From assembly GCA_021738625.1 (NCBI GenBank), contig JAIPBS010000038.1, positions 1-41,554 on the forward strand: 41,554 nucleotides of DNA, in the 5' to 3' direction. How positions within the stretch are numbered: the stretch's first letter is position 1; every line of letters begins with the position of its first letter. Source of the DNA: Bacteroidales bacterium (GTDB lineage Bacteria > Bacteroidota > Bacteroidia > Bacteroidales > JAIOZK01). A program made the position numbers and the translations under genes. The notes beneath the pieces were generated by a model. That model saw only the letters and a list, made by a program, of their open reading frames with translations. It did no database searches and was not told where the DNA came from. This document shows, piece by piece, positions 28,204 through 36,008 of the stretch.

Positions 28204-29859
28204 ATGAAGACAGCAAACAGAGCCACAATTATTTTTATCTTGATATTCCTGTTCAACGCTTGCGGACCTGGAAGTGTTAAAGATGAAAAGTCCGTTTTTG
28301 TTTACAATGAAGCAGTTGGAATCAGTTCGCTCGATCCTGCTTTTGCCAAAAACCTTGCGAATATATGGGCCTGCAATCAATTGTATAACGGCCTTGTGGG
28401 TTTGGATGACAAGTTGCGTGTGGTGCCGGCCATCGCTGAAAGCTGGGAGATTTCACCCGACGGTCGCATCTACACTTTTCATTTAAGGGATGATGTGTTT
28501 TTTCATGATGATGATGCTTTTAAAAACGGTCGGGGAAGGAAGGTGGTGGCCCGGGATGTATTATACAGCTTCAGGCGTCTTTTTAATCCTGAGACAGCCT
28601 CTCCCGGTGCCTGGGTTTTTAACAATGTCGCATCGATTGACGGAACGCCTGCTTTTGATGCACCCAACGACAGTACCTTCATCATCTGCTTAAAGCATTC
28701 ATTCCCGCCTTTCCTGGGTATTCTGAGCATGAAATACTGTTCGATTATTCCGCGCGAAGCCATTGACAGATATGGTAATGATTTTCGTAGACATCCTGTT
28801 GGTACGGGTCCTTTTAGATTCCGGATGTGGAAAGAGGGCGTGAAATTGATACTTAGAAAAAATCCACAATATTTTGAATTTGATAGCGGGCGGCGGCTTC
28901 CATACCTGGACGGCGTTGCGGTTACTTTTTTAAAAGACAATCAATCGGCATTTTTGGAATTCGTACAAGGCAAACTGGATTTTTTATCCGGCTTGCATCC
29001 CAGCTATAAGGACGAGCTGCTGACCAGAAGAGGCCGATTGAACCCGAAATACAAAGACCGGTTTAAGCTACAGACACAGCCTTATCTCAACACCGAGTAT
29101 CTTGGTATCCTGATTGACAGCAATATGCCGATTGTTCGGGAAAGTCCTCTCAAGCTAAAGAAAATCAGGATGGCCATCAATTATGGTTTCGACCGGACCA
29201 AGATGATCCGCTATCTCAGAAACGGTATCGGCACGCCCGGCATTTATGGAATCATCCCGGAAGGACTTCCCTCGTTCGATACCAATACTTCTGTAGGATA
29301 TAACTATCGACCGGATGTCAGCAGGAAACTGCTGCGTGAGGCAGGTTTCCCTGATGGAGAGGGTTTGCCTGATATAAGCCTGCATACCACTTCCGAGTAT
29401 CTTGATCTATGTAAGTTTATCCAGCACCAGCTTTCGGAAGTAGGCATTCCCATCCGAATTGAAGTACATCCCGGCGGCGCATTGCGTGAAATGAAGGCGC
29501 AGGCGAAATTGAATTTTTTCCGTGCCTCATGGATCGCTGATTATCCTGATGCGGAGAATTATTTATCTCTTTTCTACAGCAAAAACTTTTGCCCCGATGG
29601 CCCAAATTATACACATTTCAGTAGTATGGAGGTGGATAGCCTTTATGAACAATCTCTGAAAATAATGGAGGAAACGTCCCGTATCCAGCTTTACCGGAAA
29701 ATAAATGCGCTCGTGATGCAGGAAGCCCCGGTTGTAATTCTGTATTACGATCAGGTTTTACGTTTCACACAAATAAACATCTCCGGCCTGGGGAGCAATC
29801 CCATAAATCTGTTGGATTTAAGAAGGGTGAAAAAAATAACAGAGGAAAAACTGAACTAG
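28204..29859 (+). CDS. Peptide/nickel-type ABC transporter substrate-binding lipoprotein (SBP family 5)
   Basis: A 551-residue lipoprotein: MKTANRATIIFILIFLFNAC places the lipid-bearing Cys at residue 20. The mature part has family 5 solute-binding features: SLDPAFAKNL, YNGLVGLDDKLRVVPAIAESW, DVLYSFRRL, the GTGPFRF block, NYGFDRTKMIRY, and a late DYPDAENYLSLFYS. Such proteins bind peptides or related ligands for an ABC importer. No permease or ATPase gene lies beside it, so it is an orphan receptor here. The ATG at 28204 is chosen, since the upstream 11 codons of the longer frame spoil the signal peptide. Confidence 0.9.
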   Translation: MKTANRATIIFILIFLFNACGPGSVKDEKSVFVYNEAVGISSLDPAFAKNLANIWACNQLYNGLVGLDDKLRVVPAIAESWEISPDGRIYTFHLRDDVFFHDDDAFKNGRGRKVVARDVLYSFRRLFNPETASPGAWVFNNVASIDGTPAFDAPNDSTFIICLKHSFPPFLGILSMKYCSIIPREAIDRYGNDFRRHPVGTGPFRFRMWKEGVKLILRKNPQYFEFDSGRRLPYLDGVAVTFLKDNQSAFLEFVQGKLDFLSGLHPSYKDELLTRRGRLNPKYKDRFKLQTQPYLNTEYLGILIDSNMPIVRESPLKLKKIRMAINYGFDRTKMIRYLRNGIGTPGIYGIIPEGLPSFDTNTSVGYNYRPDVSRKLLREAGFPDGEGLPDISLHTTSEYLDLCKFIQHQLSEVGIPIRIEVHPGGALREMKAQAKLNFFRASWIADYPDAENYLSLFYSKNFCPDGPNYTHFSSMEVDSLYEQSLKIMEETSRIQLYRKINALVMQEAPVVILYYDQVLRFTQINISGLGSNPINLLDLRRVKKITEEKLN

Positions 29860-29989
29860 TTTGATATTTTATAAATTTGTAAAGAATATAAAGATGTGCT
29901 GAATTTTTGCGGAACGCGTTCAGGACGTGATGTTGGTAAAGCCGATCGTTGCAATATCATGTTTAATTCGAGAATAAACCCAAGAAATC

Positions 29990-30538
29990 TTGCTCAAAAA
30001 TGCCATTCATAAAATACAGGACTTTTTGCTGAAAAAGAAAACAGGCAAGAGGCAACGGGTGAAAAACCTCAAGCATTATGATGATATCAAACAGGTTGGG
30101 ATACTTTATGACGCCAATGGAGGAATCAATAAAATGCATGAGGACTTCATCAATAAACTTCAACACGAAAACAAGCAGGTAAAGGCATTGGGCTTTATAC
30201 GGAAAAAGAACATCAATTCCAGCTTAAATTCAAGCATTACATTTGATTATTTTACCGAGAAAGACCTGAACTGGTTGGGAAAACCTTTGGGTAAACAGAT
30301 AGATGCATTTCTGTCGGAAAAGTTTGATATTCTGCTTGATTTGACTGATAGTAACAGTTATGCTTTTTCATATATTACCGGTATGTCGGAGGCAGGACTA
30401 AAGATTGGAAAAAGGGGGTCGGGATCTGAAGCGTTTTATGATCTGATGATCGAACTTGAGCCAGGTAGTTCTATAGATGCATTTTTAAAGCATGTCGATC
30501 ATTATTTAAGAATTTTAAAACCTGCCCGGGAAGGCTGA
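29990..30538 (+). CDS. DUF6913 family protein
   Basis: About 182 residues. The start must be after the in-frame stop at 29975-29977 and no ATG fits, so a TTG at 29990 (LKNAIHKIQDF) is the likely start. The protein has a basic amphipathic N-terminus, IGILYDA-type strand (VGILYDANGG), FDYFTEKDLNW, and KFDILLDLTDSNSYAFSYI, a pattern I associate with the Bacteroidota DUF6913 family. No catalytic motif is evident and the function is unknown. A TAnnTTTG element (TAAATTTG) lies at 29872-29879. It is followed after 12 bases by the secreted carboxypeptidase gene, possibly co-transcribed. Confidence 0.7.
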   Translation: MLKNAIHKIQDFLLKKKTGKRQRVKNLKHYDDIKQVGILYDANGGINKMHEDFINKLQHENKQVKALGFIRKKNINSSLNSSITFDYFTEKDLNWLGKPLGKQIDAFLSEKFDILLDLTDSNSYAFSYITGMSEAGLKIGKRGSGSEAFYDLMIELEPGSSIDAFLKHVDHYLRILKPAREG

Positions 30539-30568
30539 TCTTTTTGGGCAATGACAAAAACACATCAC

Positions 30569-32893
30569 ATGAAAAAGATACTCATATGCATGCTTGCGAT
30601 ATTGTTTATCCTTGACATTGCTGCGCAGGAAGCAAAAGATTACGACAGTTTATGGAAAAAGATTTCTCGGGAACGGGTTGAGGTTTATTTTACATTTGAC
30701 AAACCCGATGATTTAAAAATGGCCTCAATTAGCCGGATCATCTCAATAGATCAGATCAGATCCGGTCAGGTGACTGCCTATGCCAACAAAGCCTCTTTTA
30801 AATCATTCTTAAAACTCGGCATACCATATCAAATTCAAACGCCTCCGGGCTTGCAGTTAAAAAATCCTGTAATGAAAGATAAAACTGATATAAAGAATCT
30901 GCAGGATTGGAATTTTTATTCCACCTACGAAGCTTATGTAGCCATCATGGAGCAATTCGAAACCGATTATCCCGACCTGTGTAGGCTCACCAATTTAGGA
31001 ACTTTGCCCAGCGGGCGCAAAATACTCGCTCTTATGATCACGGATAACGTGACACAAAATGAACCCGAGCCCGAATTCTTTTACACATCCAGTATGCATG
31101 GCGATGAAATCACCGGCTATGTTCTGATGCTTCGCCTGATTGATCATTTGCTCAGTAACTACGGTTCCGATCCGGATATCAGACAATTGGTGAATGGTGT
31201 TGAGATGTGGATCAATCCTCTGGCCAATCCGGATGGTACATATGCGGGCGGTAATCAAACCGTTCAAGGCGCCACGAGGGGAAATGCCAATGGGATCGAC
31301 ATCAACAGGAATTTTCCCGACCCCGAAGACGGGCCCCATCCCGATGGTAACGACTGGCAGCCCGAAACCGTTATTTTTATGAATTTTGCTGAATTTCACG
31401 ATTTTGTGATGTCCTGCAATTTGCATGGCGGGGCCGAAGTTTGCAACTATCCCTGGGATACCTGGGCACAACTGCATGCTGATGACGACTGGTGGCAGTT
31501 TGTTTGCAGAGAATATGCAGATACTGTGCACGCCTATGGCCCCCCCGGTTATTTAACCGACCTGAATAATGGAATTACAAATGGTTATGCGTGGTATACC
31601 ATCAGCGGTGGAAGACAGGATTATATGAACTATTTCCACTCATGCCGGGAATACACCCTTGAGATATCCAGTGTCAAAACCCCGCCTGCTTCACAATTGC
31701 CTGATTACTGGGATTATAATTACAGAAGTTTGCTGAACTATATCAAGCAAAGTTTATATGGTGTCAGGGGCATCGTTACCGATTCAATTACAGGGAATAA
31801 GATCAGGGCCAAGGTCTATGCCGAAGACCATGATATCGACAGTTCGTGGGTTTATTCATCGGTTCAAACAGGAAATTACCACAGGCCGGTTTATTCAGGA
31901 ACTTACGATCTGACTTTCAGCGCTCCGGGCTATTTCCCCAAAACTTTCGATAATGTAAATGCAGGAAATTATCAGACTACCTATTTGAATGTAGAACTGG
32001 CACCCGGGACTTTGATCGCAGATTTTGCAGCAGATAAAACAGTTATCCCAATAGGAGCTGATGTTAATTTTACGGATGAAACATATGGCGATCCTGTTGG
32101 CTGGGAATGGACCTTTGAAGGGGGGATCCCGCTTACATCCATAGAGCAACATCCGGAGGGCATTTTATATGAAGAGGCCGGGGCATTTACAGTCAGCTTA
32201 AAAGTTTATAATCAGGACGGGGATACAAACATCATTTCAAAAGAGAATTATATTTATGCAGATCACTATTATCCAATGGATAATGCAGCCTATACAACAT
32301 GCTCGGGACTATTCACGGATGCTGCAGGAATGGAGGAGAATTATGGTAACAATGAAGACTTTATCATGACCTTTAACCCTGATGGTAATTATTTGTTGAT
32401 GGCAGAGTTTCTGGAATTTGAGCTGGAGTATGAACCATCATGTAATTATGATTGGTTGAAAGTATACGACGGTCCGGACACCGATGCGCCACTGATTGGT
32501 AAATACTGCGGGGGGGATATCCCAGATACTATTTTGGCAGCTAATGAATTCGGTTCACTTACTTTTCAGTTCCATTCCGATCAGGCTGAAACAGCTCCCG
32601 GATGGGTTGCCCGTTTGAGTTGTGATACCAGCGTGGGATTCGCACCACTTAAGTTGAATTTGGCATCTTTTAACCTCTACCCAAACCCGGTTGTAGATGA
32701 CGTGCTTTATTTAGAAAATTGCGGGGACTATTCATTGATCTTGGTTTATGACGCCGCCGGCTGCTGCGTTTATTCCATTGAATCATCTCCCTTGCCCGGG
32801 ATTATTGACCTCTCCTCACTTAAACCGGGTTTGTATTATGTGAAACTGATTGGCGATAAATCCGCAGCAGGTGCTAAGTTAATAGTTATGTAA
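30569..32893 (+). CDS. Secreted M14 zinc carboxypeptidase with PKD, CUB and T9SS sorting domains
   Basis: A signal peptide (MKKILICMLAILFILDIAAQ) leads a 774-residue multidomain protein. The M14 peptidase domain (about 110-400) has the zinc ligands His177 and Glu180 in SMHGDE and His286 in LHGG, the NPDG and RNFPD substrate blocks, and catalytic Glu365 in EYTLEIS. After it come a carboxypeptidase-regulatory-like beta domain (about 405-480), a PKD domain (482 to about 565, DFAADKTVIPIGADVNFTD), a CUB domain (578-685, with C-N-Y-D-W-L-K-V-Y-D-G), and a type A T9SS C-terminal domain (about 699-774, FNLYPNPVVDD ending in KLIVM). It is exported by the type IX system and probably retained on the surface, trimming C-terminal residues of peptides. 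The ATG at 30569 is preferred to that at 30551 because it starts the signal peptide cleanly. Confidence 0.95.
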   Translation: MKKILICMLAILFILDIAAQEAKDYDSLWKKISRERVEVYFTFDKPDDLKMASISRIISIDQIRSGQVTAYANKASFKSFLKLGIPYQIQTPPGLQLKNPVMKDKTDIKNLQDWNFYSTYEAYVAIMEQFETDYPDLCRLTNLGTLPSGRKILALMITDNVTQNEPEPEFFYTSSMHGDEITGYVLMLRLIDHLLSNYGSDPDIRQLVNGVEMWINPLANPDGTYAGGNQTVQGATRGNANGIDINRNFPDPEDGPHPDGNDWQPETVIFMNFAEFHDFVMSCNLHGGAEVCNYPWDTWAQLHADDDWWQFVCREYADTVHAYGPPGYLTDLNNGITNGYAWYTISGGRQDYMNYFHSCREYTLEISSVKTPPASQLPDYWDYNYRSLLNYIKQSLYGVRGIVTDSITGNKIRAKVYAEDHDIDSSWVYSSVQTGNYHRPVYSGTYDLTFSAPGYFPKTFDNVNAGNYQTTYLNVELAPGTLIADFAADKTVIPIGADVNFTDETYGDPVGWEWTFEGGIPLTSIEQHPEGILYEEAGAFTVSLKVYNQDGDTNIISKENYIYADHYYPMDNAAYTTCSGLFTDAAGMEENYGNNEDFIMTFNPDGNYLLMAEFLEFELEYEPSCNYDWLKVYDGPDTDAPLIGKYCGGDIPDTILAANEFGSLTFQFHSDQAETAPGWVARLSCDTSVGFAPLKLNLASFNLYPNPVVDDVLYLENCGDYSLILVYDAAGCCVYSIESSPLPGIIDLSSLKPGLYYVKLIGDKSAAGAKLIVM

Positions 32894-32977
32894 TGATGGG
32901 AATTTAGCACCACTTTACCAGGATATAATGATGCAAAGAAATCTTTGTAAAGTTTTCATAATCATAATTTGAAAAGG

Positions 32978-33012
32978 CCGTCTTTGAAATGCTTCAGGGA
33001 CGGTTTTTTTTT
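32978..33012 (+). terminator. Terminator after the M14 peptidase gene
   Basis: CCGTC (32978-32982) pairs with GACGG (32999-33003), extended by TTGAA/TTCAG pairing inside, and is followed by nine T (33004-33012). Confidence 0.85.
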
Positions 33013-33070
33013 GATGCTGGATAACTGGATGGATAACTGGATGCTGGATAACTGGATAACTGGATGCTGG
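33013..33070. repeat. Short tandem repeat block 1 (GGATAACT / GATGCTGG)
   Basis: Four copies of GGATAACT (starting 33019, 33031, 33046, 33054) interleave with three of GATGCTGG (33013, 33040, 33063), making a compound microsatellite directly behind the terminator T run. No open reading frame of coding character covers it. Confidence 0.9.
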
Positions 33071-33076
33071 AAAATA

Positions 33077-33131
33077 AATGACCATCGAATGACTACTGAA
33101 TGACAATCGAATGACAATCGAATGACAATCG
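33077..33131. repeat. Short tandem repeat block 2 (five 11-bp units AATGACAATCG)
   Basis: Five consecutive 11-base units run from 33077 to 33131. The last three are identical (AATGACAATCG), the first differs by one base and the second by several. This block begins 6 bases after repeat block 1, and the two fill most of the 342-base gap between the M14 gene and the toxin-antitoxin pair. The rest of the gap is A+T-rich promoter sequence. Confidence 0.92.
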
Positions 33132-33223
33132 AATTTCCATTGAACATCTGGGCTGGGTACATTGATTCTATAGAGGGAATAAAATAAAAGGTAAAAATAC
33201 TTTTTTAAAAAAGAAAAAATACC

Positions 33224-33231
33224 TATATTTG
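33224..33231 (+). promoter_or_regulatory. -7 element of the toxin-antitoxin pair, near-leaderless
   Basis: TATATTTG, an exact TAnnTTTG match, ends only 4 bases before the antitoxin ATG at 33236. If used, transcription would begin at or within a few bases of the start codon. The upstream -33 region is a T/A run without a clear TTTG. Confidence 0.5.
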
Positions 33232-33235
33232 TGGC

Positions 33236-33658
33236 ATGAGTGAACAGGATAATATTTTAATGGAACCCATTCCGGCTTATGTGCAAATGCCCGAAACCCT
33301 CACCCTGGTTAGCAGCGGAATGATTGATAGCCGGTATCTTGATGTATTGAAAAAAATTAGTAGTGTTAAGGATGAGATCATTTCATCCTGGTTGAACATC
33401 AATGTGAAAACCTTCAGAAGCTACAAAAAATCAAGTCTGGAATTAAGTCCTGATATTCAGGAGCATACTATTATGCTGCTTTCTTTGATGAAGCACGGTC
33501 TCGATGTTTTTGGCAGCAAAGAATTCTTTTCGCAATGGCTTGAAAGTGAAAACGCATCTCTTGATGGGAGTTCGCCTTCGGATTATTTGAATACGGTGAG
33601 CGGGATCAAATTTATTGATGACCGGCTTAGTGGTATGGAATACGGAGACAATGCATGA
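33236..33658 (+). CDS. Xre/MbcA/ParS-type antitoxin
   Basis: The 140-residue protein has a central Xre-like helix-turn-helix segment (about 40-80, DEIISSWLNINVKTFRSYKK) and the C-terminal toxin-binding MbcA/ParS pattern (FFSQWLES, then SPSDYLNTVSGIKFIDDRLSGMEYG). It should neutralise the RES toxin encoded next and repress the pair's promoter. The stop overlaps the toxin start by four bases (ATGA), the usual coupling of antitoxin and toxin. A -7 element almost touches the start codon. Confidence 0.9.
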   Translation: MSEQDNILMEPIPAYVQMPETLTLVSSGMIDSRYLDVLKKISSVKDEIISSWLNINVKTFRSYKKSSLELSPDIQEHTIMLLSLMKHGLDVFGSKEFFSQWLESENASLDGSSPSDYLNTVSGIKFIDDRLSGMEYGDNA

Positions 33659-34110
33659 TGCATTTATACAGGATTAGCCGGGAAAAATACGCCTCTCAGT
33701 TGATTGCTTCCGGTCGGGCGGGGCGTTGGAATGAAGACCATCAAAAAGTGATTTACGCCAGTTCCAGCCGGGCATTGGCAAGCCTGGAATTGTTGGTTCA
33801 CCGTTCGTCCATCCGGCCATCCTTTAGCTACAAGGTGATGGTGATTGAAGCACGGGTAGGTGATGAAGACATTGAGAAACTGCAAACAGATAACCTGCCT
33901 GAAAATTGGAGAACCCTTTTAGCATATCCTTATTTACAGAAGACCGGGAGCCAATGGTATCAAAAAAAATCCTCGCTGTTGTTGCAGGTAACTTCGGTAA
34001 TTATCCCTTACGAATTCAATTTGATTATAAATACAATGCACAGGGACTTTTTGCAAAAAATTAGATTTTTGCGGCTGGAAGATCATTTTTGGGATAACCG
34101 GTTAATTTAA
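33655..34110 (+). CDS. RES-domain toxin (NAD+-degrading)
   Basis: The 151-residue protein starts MMHLYRISREKY and matches the RES domain: GRAGRWN with Arg24, VIYASSSRALASLELLVH with Tyr34 and Glu45, and late TSVIIPYEFNLIINTMH. Known RES toxins break down NAD+ with phosphate or water and arrest growth; Arg, Tyr and Glu at these positions are the family's active-site residues. The start may be 33655 or the next ATG at 33658. It forms a two-gene module with the upstream Xre/MbcA antitoxin. Confidence 0.92.
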   Translation: MMHLYRISREKYASQLIASGRAGRWNEDHQKVIYASSSRALASLELLVHRSSIRPSFSYKVMVIEARVGDEDIEKLQTDNLPENWRTLLAYPYLQKTGSQWYQKKSSLLLQVTSVIIPYEFNLIINTMHRDFLQKIRFLRLEDHFWDNRLI

Positions 34111-34147
34111 TCAATCATGTTTATTTTTGAATCCTGATTTTAAAATT

Positions 34148-34999
34148 ATGGAATACACATCACCTGTTAAGCTTGCAATTGCTTATGATTTTGACGGCAC
34201 CCTGGTTCCGGGAAATATGCAGGAGCATTCATTTATTCCGAAGCTCGGGATTGATAAGATGGACTTCTGGAAAGAAGCTAATGATTTTGCAAGAAAGCAC
34301 GATATGGATGACATTTTATCATATATGCAGCTGATGCTTCAGAAGGCAGGAGAAAGAAACATGCCCATAAGCAGGAATGCTTTCATGGAGCATGGCAGGC
34401 AGATCAAATATTTCAAAGGAGTGGAGGGTTTCTTCGACCGGATCAATGCTTATGCTGCCGAAAGACATGCCACAATTGAACATTATGTGATCTCTTCAGG
34501 GATCAGGGATATTATAAGGGGAACCAGCATTGCAAGGCATTTTAAGAATATTTTTGCATCAGGCTTTGTGTTTGACAAGCAAAATGTGGCTGTCTGGCCG
34601 GCCCTTGCCATAAACTATACCAACAAAACCCAATACCTTTTCCGCATTAACAAAGGAATATACAATTCATGGGACAATACACGCATTAATGAATTTGTGC
34701 CCCAGGAAAAACGACCTATGCCTTTTTCAAAGATGATATATATAGGAGACGGGCTCACCGATGTGCCAGCCATGAAAATGATCAAATACCAGGGCGGCAC
34801 TGCTATCGCTGTTTACGATGCCGAAAAGAAGAGCAGTGCTGGCCATAAATCTCCCAAAGAACGATGTGAAGAATTGATTCAGCAAAAACGAGCCGATTTT
34901 ATTGCTGCTGCCGATTATTCGAATAACTCCCGACTGGTAAGGATATTGCAGGGAATTATCAACAGAATTGTTGAGGATGAAAACCTTAAAAGTATTTGA
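34148..34999 (+). CDS. HAD-superfamily hydrolase (phosphatase-like)
   Basis: The HAD motifs are all visible: motif I AYDFDGTL with Asp14 (nucleophile) and Asp16, motif II VISSG, and motif IV MIYIGDGLTD near residue 200, with a Lys in the RPMPFSKM stretch before it. The 283-residue protein has a helical cap between motifs I and II, as in phosphoserine-phosphatase-like members. The substrate is not predictable. The ATG at 34148 (MEYTSPVKLAIAYD) is chosen over an upstream TTG. It lies 37 bases after the toxin gene; I see no functional link. Confidence 0.85.
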   Translation: MEYTSPVKLAIAYDFDGTLVPGNMQEHSFIPKLGIDKMDFWKEANDFARKHDMDDILSYMQLMLQKAGERNMPISRNAFMEHGRQIKYFKGVEGFFDRINAYAAERHATIEHYVISSGIRDIIRGTSIARHFKNIFASGFVFDKQNVAVWPALAINYTNKTQYLFRINKGIYNSWDNTRINEFVPQEKRPMPFSKMIYIGDGLTDVPAMKMIKYQGGTAIAVYDAEKKSSAGHKSPKERCEELIQQKRADFIAAADYSNNSRLVRILQGIINRIVEDENLKSI

Positions 35000-35137
35000 T
35001 CATTTACTGGGAGCAATTGGTTACTGGAGTTACCTTGGTATAGAAGTAAACCAGCCTTGGTAAGCCTTAACAGAGGAGGTCCAAAGTAAGCCGGGAATCG
35101 TTTTGATCGAAAAGGCAAATCGGGAGGTAAATATTTT

Positions 35138-35281
35138 ATGAAAGGCCTGCGCGATCCATTGGCCGTAAATCCACCCGCATTTGTCAAGCGCATTGTAGAT
35201 GCCCACGGATTTGAAATCAATCTGAAATCTCAACCGGGGAAAGGGACGGAATTTATCATCAGGATTCCCATAAAAAACTGA
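35138..35281 (+). pseudogene. Histidine-kinase C-terminal remnant
   Basis: An open stretch ending in TGA at 35279-35281 encodes FVKRIVDAHGFEINLKSQPG followed by KGTEFIIRIP. This is the last part of a HATPase_c domain (G2 box and final strands, usually GLGLSxVKRIVxxHGGxIxVxSxxGxGTxFxIxLP). Nothing recognisable as the N, G1 or H boxes lies upstream; the preceding sequence from 35000 is in other frames with stops. It is thus a fragment of a former sensor kinase. It fills most of the 373-base gap between the HAD gene and msrA. Confidence 0.75.
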
Positions 35282-35372
35282 TTCCCCTATTTTTGGAAAC
35301 TGCAGTCTTTAACAATTCTTTTACATCTTCCATCCCAACATTGAACAAACATCCTCGTTTTAAAGTTATAAC

Positions 35373-36005
35373 ATGAGGAAGATGAAAACAATTGCATTAC
35401 TTTTTGGAATATTCATCCTTGTTGGATTGAATATGAATTTTAAATCGGAAAATCTTATGGCACAAGAAGATCATTATAAAAAGGCTACATTCGGTTCGGG
35501 CTGTTTCTGGTGTACCGAAGCTATCTTTAAGGAAGTGAAGGGAATAAAGGAAGTTACATCTGGATATAGCGGGGGAGAAGTGAAGAACCCCGCCTACCGG
35601 GAAGTTTGTTCGGGAACAACCGGACATGCCGAGGTCATTCAGCTGACCTACGATCCCCGGGAAGTTTCCTATACCGAACTGTTAGAGATTTTTTGGAGAA
35701 CGCATGATCCGACAACCCTCAACCGACAGGGGGCGGATGTGGGTACACAATATCGTTCTGTGATCTTCTACCATGATGAGGAGCAAAAGCATATAGCCGA
35801 ACAAGTAAAAAAGGAACTTAACAAATCAGGGGCCTGGGATAAACCCATCGTTACGGAGATCACCGAAATCGATAAGTTTTATGCAGCTGAAGAATATCAC
35901 CAGGATTATTTTGAGAAAAATCCCACCGAAGGCTACTGTCAGTTCGTCATCGGACCGAAGATTGAAAAATTCAAGAAAGTTTTCAGTGAAAAACTGAAAG
36001 AATAA
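35373..36005 (+). CDS. msrA: Peptide-methionine (S)-S-oxide reductase with signal peptide
   Basis: MsrA reduces methionine-S-sulfoxide in proteins. The 210-residue protein has a hydrophobic N-terminus (about residues 6-20) that reads as a signal peptide or anchor, followed by the catalytic block FGSGCFWCTEAIF with Cys44, SGYSGG, the GTTGHAEVIQLTYDP region, HDPTTLNRQGADVGTQYRS and the later EEYHQDYF. A second Cys directly after Trp in GCFWC is a known family variant. The export signal suggests repair of oxidised proteins in the periplasm. No msrB is fused or adjacent. Confidence 0.95.
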   Translation: MRKMKTIALLFGIFILVGLNMNFKSENLMAQEDHYKKATFGSGCFWCTEAIFKEVKGIKEVTSGYSGGEVKNPAYREVCSGTTGHAEVIQLTYDPREVSYTELLEIFWRTHDPTTLNRQGADVGTQYRSVIFYHDEEQKHIAEQVKKELNKSGAWDKPIVTEITEIDKFYAAEEYHQDYFEKNPTEGYCQFVIGPKIEKFKKVFSEKLKE

Positions 36006-36008
36006 CCC

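Noticed and set aside
33013..33131. Possible CRISPR array
   Set aside because: The repeats are contiguous units of 8-11 bases with no unique spacers, and no cas genes are present.
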